A stretch of DNA of 19,970 nucleotides from JAATFY01 sp049276515 (lineage in GTDB: Bacteria > Pseudomonadota > Alphaproteobacteria > UBA9219), in assembly GCA_049276515.1 (NCBI GenBank), contig JBASWO010000135.1:1-19970 (forward strand). Direction: 5' to 3'. The notes under the pieces are model-generated. The model was not told where the DNA came from. It was given only the letters and a program-made list of their open reading frames with translations, and made no database searches. The stretch's first letter is position 1, and each line of letters opens with the position of its first letter. Positions 14,173 through 19,970 of this stretch are shown here, piece by piece. Position numbers and translations under genes: made by a program.

Positions 14173-14199
14173 CCCGCCGAGCATTGCTCGGCGGGCTTT
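14173..14199 (+). terminator. Rho-independent terminator after the DUF736 gene
   Basis: CCCGCCGAGC (14173-14182) and GCTCGGCGGG (14186-14195) form a perfect 10-bp stem with a three-base loop, followed by CTTTA. The T-run is short, but the stem is very stable. It separates the mob operon from the DUF2971 cargo gene. Confidence 0.7.
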
Positions 14200-14260
14200 A
14201 AACCAGTTATACTTTCTATAAGGGCTATACATTAGCTGGGCACTTTATTTAGGTGGCATA

Positions 14261-15226
14261 ATGACGACAGACGCCGAGTACTATAGCAAGTTCAACTTTC
14301 TGTATGATGATGTGAAAAAAGAGGAAGCTTTATTTAGTAAAAAGCCCTTATTGGCTCACTACACCTCAATTCCTATAATGGAACAGATTTTTAAAAATAA
14401 TGAAATTTGGATGTCTAATCCATTATTTATGAACGACCATGAAGAAGTAAAGTTTGTTGTAATTCAAAGCGAGCAATTTGTAAGAGAAAGCACAGATATC
14501 GATCAAGCACTTCAATCTGATGTTCGTCGAAGTAATTTTCAGCATCATTTCAATCAATATTTTTTAAAATTTGCCAATGATCAAATTTTGGATACTTACA
14601 TTTTTTGTTTAAGCGAACATGATCCAAAAGATTTTGATGGGGTACTTTCAATGTGGCGTGCTTATGGATCAAGTGGCAATGGTGCAGCCATAGTATTTGA
14701 CTCAAATAGTTTCGAGGCTCGTGAAGGCTCGCCACTCATGATTTCAAAAATTCATTATGGTACTAAAGAAGATCGAATGGATTGGGTAAAGAATCTCATT
14801 TTGAAATTCTCAAAAGTATTAAATGAAATTCCTGATGATAAATTATTTTTAGCAGCTTTTGCTTTGTTTGAGCGCATTAAAATATTTTCCCTATTCACTA
14901 AGCATAAAGGTTTTGAAGAGGAAAATGAGTGGAGGATAGTATATAATATAGGTAGGGATAATTTGGGCCTACTCGAAGGTATGCTCAGTTACGACATTAG
15001 AAGTGACAATGTGCAGCCAAAGTTAAAATTAAAGGTAACAGAAATTCCTTGGCTAAAAACACAGCCCGTTTCACTTGAGCCTTATGTTGACCGTGTAATT
15101 CTTGGCCCCTCACAATCTGAACTTATAGTTCAAGCAACTGTACAACGCATGTTTAAGCTATTGAAGATCGAGAAAATGATGCCAAAAGTATATGCATCTA
15201 AAATTCCGCTTAGAAATAATAAATAA
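14261..15226 (+). CDS. DUF2971 protein (cargo)
   Basis: 321 aa. LAHYTSIPIMEQIFKNNEIWMSNPLFMNDHEE (about 31-62), FCLSEHDPKDFDGVLSMWRAYGSSGNGAAIVFD (about 115-147) and KHKGFEEENEWRIVYN (about 218-233) are the conserved blocks of DUF2971. Such proteins occur as isolated cargo genes in islands and near defence genes; the activity is not settled. AGGTGG precedes the ATG. The gene is clearly AT-richer than the mob genes around it, which suggests separate acquisition. It is flanked by the terminator upstream and the excisionase gene downstream. Confidence 0.8.
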   Translation: MTTDAEYYSKFNFLYDDVKKEEALFSKKPLLAHYTSIPIMEQIFKNNEIWMSNPLFMNDHEEVKFVVIQSEQFVRESTDIDQALQSDVRRSNFQHHFNQYFLKFANDQILDTYIFCLSEHDPKDFDGVLSMWRAYGSSGNGAAIVFDSNSFEAREGSPLMISKIHYGTKEDRMDWVKNLILKFSKVLNEIPDDKLFLAAFALFERIKIFSLFTKHKGFEEENEWRIVYNIGRDNLGLLEGMLSYDIRSDNVQPKLKLKVTEIPWLKTQPVSLEPYVDRVILGPSQSELIVQATVQRMFKLLKIEKMMPKVYASKIPLRNNK

Positions 15227-15267
15227 GCATTTTAAATATACTTACCGACTTTTCTTTAGGAGGAAAA

Positions 15268-15627
15268 ATGAGTCCTCCCACTCATATTCAACAACATTTC
15301 ACCGTGCAAAGTCTTGCCGCCCACTGGGGCGTTTCTCCTAGCCATATTTACAATCTCATTCATTCAAATGCATTGCCGCATCTGCGTATCGGCAAAGCCA
15401 TTCGCATTCCAATTCATTTTGTTGAAGAATTTGAGGTAAATGCATGTCAAAGGACAGTGACAAGTATAGATTATGGCGTCACCACAATGGCACCATCTAC
15501 ATTGTCTGGTACGAACGTAGCGAACTCGCACCCAATGATATCCGCACCACGACAAGGCGCGTTTCAGCGGGGACAAAAGATTGGAATACAGCCGAGCAAT
15601 TCCGATCTCAGTTCATCGCAGGACTAA
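15268..15627 (+). CDS. Excisionase-like helix-turn-helix protein
   Basis: 119 aa from ATG 15268 behind AGGAGG. Residues 9-57 are a MerR/excisionase-type helix-turn-helix: FTVQSLAAHWGVSPSHIYNL and IRIPIHFVEEFE carry the expected helices and the beta-hairpin LPHLRIGKAIRI. The remaining 60 residues are Ser/Thr/Gln-rich and overlap the integrase gene in another frame by 184 bases, so they are probably not an independent domain. It would bend DNA at the att site and set the direction of recombination. Confidence 0.75.
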   Translation: MSPPTHIQQHFTVQSLAAHWGVSPSHIYNLIHSNALPHLRIGKAIRIPIHFVEEFEVNACQRTVTSIDYGVTTMAPSTLSGTNVANSHPMISAPRQGAFQRGQKIGIQPSNSDLSSSQD

Positions 15628-16472
15628 AGAACCCCGCACCACCCGAAGAGCCAACAATTTCATATCTCTTGCAAAGGTATCGGGATGAGCATGGCGTTAA
15701 TACGCGCTCGCTTAAGAAGATTGATCAGTATCTAAGAATTTTGAAACCATTTTTTGGAGATTTGCAGCCTTGTCACATCAGTAATAATCTTTTGAAAGAC
15801 TATGCCAAGAGCCGAGGCGTTGGCGACGGTACAATTCTGCGCGAACTGGGAACTCTTAAAGCTGCTCTTCATTATGCTGAAGGTAATCGCTGGATTTCCA
15901 TTCAACCGACCTTCGTTATGCCTGTACGTCAGCCGCCTCCACGGGATATTTGGCTTACGCGAAAGCAAGTTAGCCAGCTTATCGACGCTGCAAAATCTGT
16001 TCATATTAAATTATTCATCCAGATTGCTTTAGCCACAGCGGCACGAAGCGGAGCCATACTTGATCTTACGTGGCAGCAAGTCGATTTTGAGAAACGCTGG
16101 ATCGATTTCGGTCGTGGGTGGGGGAACAAACGCCGCGCTGTCGTACCGATGAATGATGATCTCTATGAAACTCTCAAAATGGCTTGGGAGCTTCGGCAAT
16201 GCGACTATGTTGTCGAATATCGCGGCAAGAAACTCATCTCCATTAAATGTGCTTTCCGTCGGCTCTGTAAGAATTGCAACATTAAAGCTTCGGCACATAC
16301 ATTGCGTCATACAGCAGCCACATGGCTTGTGATGGCTAATGTACCGTTATCCGAGGTAGCGCGACTCTTGGGGGATAGTGAAAGAACAGTAGAAAGAGTA
16401 TATGGCAAACATGCGCCAGAGTATTTGCAGCGAGCAGTAAGCCATTTAAAACTAACAAGCCTTAAACTTTAA
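15444..16472 (+). CDS. int: Tyrosine recombinase / integrase
   Basis: 342 aa from ATG 15444, which has its own GAGG at seven bases. The N-terminal arm and core-binding region covers about 1-165 (TISYLLQRYRDE, LGTLKAALHYAE). The catalytic domain has Arg in ATAARSGAILDLTWQQV (about 197-213), HTLRHTAATWL with the H-x-x-R pair (about 286-296) and the nucleophile Tyr in ERVYGKHAPEYL (about 318-329). The usual His/Trp before the Tyr (LGH) is Asp here (LLGDSERT), a variant also found in some phage-type integrases. It lies toward the 3' end of a tRNA-Gly gene, the usual place for a tRNA-targeted integrase. The stop is 14 bases from the convergent cyclase-like gene. Confidence 0.92.
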   Translation: MSKDSDKYRLWRHHNGTIYIVWYERSELAPNDIRTTTRRVSAGTKDWNTAEQFRSQFIAGLKNPAPPEEPTISYLLQRYRDEHGVNTRSLKKIDQYLRILKPFFGDLQPCHISNNLLKDYAKSRGVGDGTILRELGTLKAALHYAEGNRWISIQPTFVMPVRQPPPRDIWLTRKQVSQLIDAAKSVHIKLFIQIALATAARSGAILDLTWQQVDFEKRWIDFGRGWGNKRRAVVPMNDDLYETLKMAWELRQCDYVVEYRGKKLISIKCAFRRLCKNCNIKASAHTLRHTAATWLVMANVPLSEVARLLGDSERTVERVYGKHAPEYLQRAVSHLKLTSLKL

Positions 16473-16486
16473 CAACGAACCATAAC

Positions 16487-17233
16487 TCATTTAAAAGCAG
16501 GAAGTTGTTTATACTCTTCTTCAAAACGGGAGTTTAACCAAACCCATTTTTTTAACCTTCTCCAATCCTCTTGTTTCTCAAACTTTTCTATATTCTCAGA
16601 AATAATTTTTTTCGCATTTTCTATCCATTCATTATATTTTTTTGGAAAACTATTACCCGGCTCGCCCCCACCAGCCAAGATCATGCGTTGGAAATAGTTT
16701 AAGTGAGTAATTCCATCTATATCCTTTAATAATACAATACCGTGGCCGCCCTTTATGTCTGAATAAATTTTGCGAGATACGGCAATCCTTGGATAATCTG
16801 CAACACGTGACTCTAATTCATAGGCTTCTACCATTGCCTTTCCCATAACAACGCCTTTTGTATGGTAGAGGGGGCCAATAGTAGCGCCGCCGCGTATTAG
16901 CAATCCAAGATTTAATGCTTGTGCGGCAAGTGCACCAATCATGCTGTGTGCAAGGACAAGGGCGGTGAAGACAGGATTACTGTCTTTCATTTTTTCTCTT
17001 AAATCATCAATTGGATAACTAATAACGATATGATCGGAAAAAGTAGTGATAGAAGGTTTAATATTATACTGTGTTCCGTTATCAATTTTAGTTTCTGTTA
17101 AATTGTATTCAGATTTTAATGATTCAAGATTGTGCAAAAGGCTTATTAACTTAAGTTTTTTTTCTTCTGACCAATCGTTTACAGCGTCCGCAAAGCCAAG
17201 AAAATCTATATAAAAAACCAATTGCTGTTGCAT
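16487..17233 (-). CDS. Class III nucleotide-cyclase-like protein, Pycsar-type, orphan
   Basis: About 248 aa (ATG 17233; an in-frame GTG at 17242 is the alternative, and neither has a clear RBS). Numbered from the GTG: FYIDFLGF (10-17, Asp13), TTFSDHIVIS (66-75, Asp70), LIRGGATIGPLYH (115-127) and KAMVEAYELESRVADYPRIAV (135-155). An Asp in YID.LG, a second in FSD, RGG, and AYELE...YPR are the block order I associate with Pycsar PycC cyclases and their relatives, a branch of adenylate cyclase-like proteins. PycC makes cCMP or cUMP in phage defence. No TM or TIR effector gene is adjacent, so activity and partner are open. The gene is AT-rich, convergent to the integrase and next to the tRNA. Confidence 0.65.
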   Translation of the reverse strand: MQQQLVFYIDFLGFADAVNDWSEEKKLKLISLLHNLESLKSEYNLTETKIDNGTQYNIKPSITTFSDHIVISYPIDDLREKMKDSNPVFTALVLAHSMIGALAAQALNLGLLIRGGATIGPLYHTKGVVMGKAMVEAYELESRVADYPRIAVSRKIYSDIKGGHGIVLLKDIDGITHLNYFQRMILAGGGEPGNSFPKKYNEWIENAKKIISENIEKFEKQEDWRRLKKWVWLNSRFEEEYKQLPAFK

Positions 17234-17255
17234 GTGATTCACTTTGGGAAAGGTG

Positions 17256-17275
17256 TTTATTACAGCTGTAATAAA
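17256..17275. repeat. Perfect 20-bp palindrome
   Basis: TTTATTACAGCTGTAATAAA reads the same on both strands. It sits 14-33 bases ahead of the GTG of the cyclase-like gene and 48 bases from the tRNA end. The half-site ATTACA/TGTAAT matches that of 10217-10233, though with two central bases rather than five. It could be an operator or an integrase/excisionase arm site. Confidence 0.5.
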
Positions 17276-17283
17276 ATTCTTGG

Positions 17284-17298
17284 ACTTTGGGCCAAAGT
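17284..17298. repeat. 15-bp palindrome near the tRNA 3' end
   Basis: ACTTTGG, one central G, CCAAAGT. ACTTTGGG also occurs as a direct copy at 17241-17248, across the cyclase start, 43 bases away. Arrays of short direct and inverted sites beside the core are usual for integrase arm-binding regions. Confidence 0.4.
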
Positions 17299-17323
17299 TT
17301 TCTGGCTAAGTCATTGAAAGAAG

Positions 17324-17398
<75 letters not shown>

Positions 17399-17437
17399 AT
17401 CCGTCTTTGTTTCCGGCAAAACCGGAAGCCGGGCGCG

Positions 17438-17465
17438 ATAATACAGACAAAGTTGCTGTTTGCAA
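17438..17465 (-). promoter_or_regulatory. Promoter of the tRNA-Gly gene
   Basis: On the minus strand TTGCAA (17465-17460) and TATTAT (17443-17438) are 16 bases apart, about 40 bases before the tRNA 5' end. A TTCCGG/CCGGAA dyad (17411-17427) lies in the leader between them. Confidence 0.5.
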
Positions 17466-17590
17466 GCGCTTTGCATGAACTCTGTTTGTAGCCTAACGCC
17501 TTGGCAAAAAGAGGCTTTTTTGCTTATTAGTTGCGTCATTTTTCTGGTATCTCAGACCTATATTCGGGACTTATTTTTATTAGGTATTAC

Positions 17591-18649
17591 ATGTTCAAAT
17601 CATTGCCAGGCGGTGTGGCCGCTGCTGTCTTAGTGACGACCGCTCCCTCTATTGCTATCGCCCAAGACCAAAATCCAGCTCCTAGCACTTCTTATCCGCA
17701 AATCAGCGGCAATCATTTCGGTCTTTTGTTCTTTGAACATCCCGACGATGGTTTTGGCAAAGGTGTGAGTGTAAGCCCAACTTATATTATGACGACCAAT
17801 ATCGATTTCTCAGGCAGTGTTCGTTTGCAAGCTGCTCTACGTACCGATTGGTTCAATCGCCGGCCAGGTGTTCTCAAATCACAATATGTCGGCATCAAAG
17901 ATCTCAATCTTCAGGAAAAATTTGGCGACGTTACTTTACAGCAAGGCACGATCGGTTTTTGGGGTCCTACAAGTGCAACAACCATTTTTAAGCAGTCTCA
18001 ATGGACGCGTCAGTTTGTTGGTTTTGGTGGTCCAGGCCCTGGCCTTATTGGCGCACGTGCTGATGGTGTCCATAAAGCAAATGGTCTCACGACCTCTTAC
18101 GCTGCCTTCGTAGGTACAGGTGATCGCGGATTGACGGGCAGTCTTGCTGATAATCGCGATGTCTTTAAATCACTTTGCCAATCCAATGACCGTGCTTGTG
18201 GTGTTGTTGCGGGTGCTCAGCTTCATTTTCAATCAGAAGCATTGCCGGGCGCAGGATTGCATTTTCAGGCAACGAGTGTTGGCAATGGTGGCTCTTTACG
18301 TGATGAATTGCGCACAACCGTTGGTGTCGATTATGCAGGTGCCGTAACGTCTCGTCTAAGTGTGGATGCATCAGCTGAATATACTCACGGAACAAATTAC
18401 CGTGGCGGTGCGCGTGATCTCGATATGTTTCACTCGACAGTTGGTGTTACAGCCAAAGTAAATGATCAGTTCAGTTTGAGACCTTATGCCTCTGTCACGG
18501 ATCTTACAGGTGCTGTCAACGAAACTTATGCAATCGTCAGCAATGTTCTTACCTATAAGACAAAGAGCGGCGATGTATTTACAGCCGAAGTTTACGGCGG
18601 CCGCCCTAAACAACGCGGCGTGATCTTTTCAATCAGCCATAATTTCTAA
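17591..18649 (+). CDS. Outer-membrane beta-barrel-like protein
   Basis: 352 aa from ATG 17591 (AGG upstream, signal-like start). Signal peptide MFKSLPGGVAAAVLVTTAPS runs on to AIAQD. The mature part alternates polar and hydrophobic residues, is Gly/Thr/Asn-rich and ends IFSISHNF, a terminal Phe typical of outer-membrane barrels recognised by BAM. A Cys pair (SLCQSNDRACGVV) may form a loop disulfide. No porin family is recognised with confidence. The gene is codon-balanced and beside core metabolic genes, so it looks like host background. It overlaps the convergent metB-like gene by four bases. Confidence 0.75.
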   Translation: MFKSLPGGVAAAVLVTTAPSIAIAQDQNPAPSTSYPQISGNHFGLLFFEHPDDGFGKGVSVSPTYIMTTNIDFSGSVRLQAALRTDWFNRRPGVLKSQYVGIKDLNLQEKFGDVTLQQGTIGFWGPTSATTIFKQSQWTRQFVGFGGPGPGLIGARADGVHKANGLTTSYAAFVGTGDRGLTGSLADNRDVFKSLCQSNDRACGVVAGAQLHFQSEALPGAGLHFQATSVGNGGSLRDELRTTVGVDYAGAVTSRLSVDASAEYTHGTNYRGGARDLDMFHSTVGVTAKVNDQFSLRPYASVTDLTGAVNETYAIVSNVLTYKTKSGDVFTAEVYGGRPKQRGVIFSISHNF

Positions 18650-19809
18650 CGTAAGGCCTGCGCTAAGTCGGCTTCGAGATCCTTGATATCCTCGATGCCG
18701 ACTGAGAGGCGCACCAAGCCATCATCAATGCCGATTGTCTTGCGATATTCAGGGGGCAGTGAGGCATGGGTCATAATTGCTGGATGCTCGATAAGACTTT
18801 CAATGCCGCCCAAACTCTCAGCAAGCGTAAAAATCTTCACAGCTTTAAGAAAAGATGTGGATGCCTGAAGCCCACCTTTAATCTGCGCGCTAATCATCCC
18901 GCCAAAGCCATTTTTCATCTGACGCTGTGCGAGCTCATGCTGCGGATGGCTCTTAAGTCCTGGATAGAAAACTTTTTCGATCTTCGGTTGCTTTTCAAGC
19001 CACTGTGCAAGCGCTAAGGCATTCTCACAATGACGTTGCATACGAATGCCCAAAGTTTTGACGCCTCTATGGGTGAGAAAACTATCAAAAGGTCCTGCAA
19101 TGGCGCCAATCGCGTTTTGCAGGAAACCAATCTTCTCAGCCAAATCATCCTTTTTGACAGCAATCACGCCACCAATCACATCCGAATGGCCGCCTAGATA
19201 CTTCGTGGCGGAATGCATCACAATATCAGCGCCAAGATCGAGGGGCTTTTGGATCCAAGGTGTCGCAAAAGTATTATCAACCGCTAAAAGCACCTTCTTG
19301 GCATTAGCGATCTTGGCAACAGCTTCAATATCGATGAGTTTCAAAAGAGGATTGGTTGGTGTCTCAATCCAGATCAGTTTGGTCTTTGCATTGATGGCTG
19401 ATTTTACTTTTTCGAGATTAGTAAAATCGATGTAATCGACATGAAGGCCTGAGGATTGTGTTTTGACACGCTCAAAGAGACGGTGCGTGCCACCATAAAG
19501 ATCATCCGTTGCTATGATATGCGCATCTTTACCAAGCATATCGATGATGGCGCTGATAGCAGCCAAACCTGATGCAAAAGCAAAACCAGCTTTGCCATTT
19601 TCAAGGGCTGCTACTGCGCGCTCATAAGCAAAACGTGTCGGATTATGGCTTCTTCCATAATCAAGGCCCTTATGAACGCCCGGCGCTTCCTGAATGTAAG
19701 TGGATGTTGCATAGATAGGCGTGATGACAGCGCCAGTTGCAGGATCAGGATGCTGGCCCGCATGGATCGCTTTGGTATCGAAGCCCGTGATTAATTTATC
19801 TTTGCTCAT
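18646..19809 (-). CDS. metB: Cystathionine gamma-synthase/gamma-lyase (PLP enzyme)
   Basis: 387 aa, the normal length for the Cys/Met metabolism PLP family. Diagnostic segments are PIYATSTYIQ, YGRSHNPTR, FASGLAAISA, ETPTNPLLKL, VDNTFATP and HSATKYLGGHSDVIGG, where the Lys of SATKY forms the Schiff base with PLP. These enzymes make cystathionine from an activated homoserine and cysteine, or split it to cysteine, ammonia and 2-oxobutyrate. Motifs do not separate synthase from lyase. The next gene upstream is a cysteine/cystathionine beta-synthase, 15 bases away, so the pair may run reverse transsulfuration, which favours a lyase role. The symbol is a best guess. Confidence 0.93.
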   Translation of the reverse strand: MSKDKLITGFDTKAIHAGQHPDPATGAVITPIYATSTYIQEAPGVHKGLDYGRSHNPTRFAYERAVAALENGKAGFAFASGLAAISAIIDMLGKDAHIIATDDLYGGTHRLFERVKTQSSGLHVDYIDFTNLEKVKSAINAKTKLIWIETPTNPLLKLIDIEAVAKIANAKKVLLAVDNTFATPWIQKPLDLGADIVMHSATKYLGGHSDVIGGVIAVKKDDLAEKIGFLQNAIGAIAGPFDSFLTHRGVKTLGIRMQRHCENALALAQWLEKQPKIEKVFYPGLKSHPQHELAQRQMKNGFGGMISAQIKGGLQASTSFLKAVKIFTLAESLGGIESLIEHPAIMTHASLPPEYRKTIGIDDGLVRLSVGIEDIKDLEADLAQALR

Positions 19810-19824
19810 CTTTCAGTCCATTCT

Positions 19825-19970
19825 TTATGACTTAAGGCCGTGATCATGTAGCCAATAGGGGTTGTAAAGTTTTGAGAGATACTTGTTGCCGCTATCACAG
19901 GCAAAGGTAACAACACGCTTAGGTGTTTTTTGTGCCTGACAATAATGGAGTGCGGCTGCAATTAATGTTC
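19825..19970 (-). CDS. Cysteine synthase / cystathionine beta-synthase, C-terminal fragment
   Basis: Only the last 47 codons lie in the window; the gene starts beyond the right edge. The fragment reads TLIAAALHYCQAQ, then KRVVTFACDSGNKYLSKLYN, then PYWLHDHGLKS. VVT..CDSG..Y.SK..N..WL is the conserved end of beta-family PLP enzymes such as CysK/CysM and cystathionine beta-synthase. The stop codon is 15 bases ahead of the metB-like start, consistent with an operon for transsulfuration. The family is firm; which enzyme is not. Confidence 0.85.
   Translation of the reverse strand, partial: TLIAAALHYCQAQKTPKRVVTFACDSGNKYLSKLYNPYWLHDHGLKS

Noticed and set aside
15268..16472. Excisionase-integrase fusion by programmed frameshift
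   Set aside because: The integrase has its own ATG with GAGG seven bases ahead, and no slippery heptamer with a stimulatory structure was seen in the overlap.
17500..17525. Weak GCCT/AGGC hairpin followed by T6 as a terminator
   Set aside because: The stem is only four pairs with a ten-base loop. It could be chance in an AT-rich gap between divergent tRNA and porin-like genes.

Overview
The window looks like a stretch of alphaproteobacterial chromosome carrying a copper-resistance island next to a mobilizable element integrated at a tRNA-Gly gene. The assignment to Alphaproteobacteria is tentative. It rests on the DUF736 protein beside the mobilization genes, the PcoA/CopA-CopB oxidase pair, the ECF sigma/CnrX-type regulator and general protein flavour. 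Base composition is moderate, with clearly AT-richer patches at about 14.2-15.2 kb and 16.5-17.3 kb.

Region 1 (1-9343) is a metal, chiefly copper, resistance cluster. It starts with the 5' end of an exported protein (minus strand) and a secreted Met/Cys-rich protein. A minus-strand operon follows, reading right to left: a 95-aa membrane protein resembling the CnrY anti-sigma factor, a divergent cis-prenyltransferase (UppS-like), and a Cu+ P1B-type ATPase. Divergent to it runs a plus-strand series: a CusF-like periplasmic copper chaperone, a 43-aa exported Met-rich peptide, a DUF2231 membrane protein, a TAT-exported multicopper oxidase (CopA/PcoA) and the outer-membrane protein CopB. A CnrX-like periplasmic metal sensor and an ECF sigma factor lie convergent to copB, and a cytosolic 16-Cys copper-storage protein (Csp) follows. 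Together these pump Cu+ out of the cytosol, oxidise or bind copper in the periplasm, store the excess in the cytosol, and probably switch the set on through a CnrYXH-type sigma/anti-sigma relay whose parts are scattered.

Region 2 (about 9392-17324) is a mobilizable or integrative module. It holds an XRE regulator, an unknown 163-aa protein, and a strong promoter followed by a terminator hairpin after about 65 nt. An overlapping gene string follows: a secreted Cys-rich protein, a small exported protein sharing a DCPxGY motif with it, an unknown protein, a MobC-like accessory protein, a relaxase with an HxH motif, a tiny basic peptide and a DUF736 protein. Cargo (DUF2971), an excisionase-like gene overlapping a tyrosine recombinase, and a lone Pycsar-type nucleotide-cyclase-like gene come next, ending at the 3' end of a tRNA-Gly gene. 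GTTACA/TGTAAC-type dyads lie upstream of xre, the 163-aa gene and the mob promoter, and suggest a small XRE-controlled regulon.

Region 3 (17325-19970) looks like core chromosome: tRNA-Gly(GCC) with its own promoter, an outer-membrane beta-barrel-like protein, a cystathionine gamma-synthase/lyase and the C-terminus of a cysteine/cystathionine beta-synthase in one operon.

I did not find the distal att repeat, so I cannot say whether the copper cluster belongs to the mobile element.
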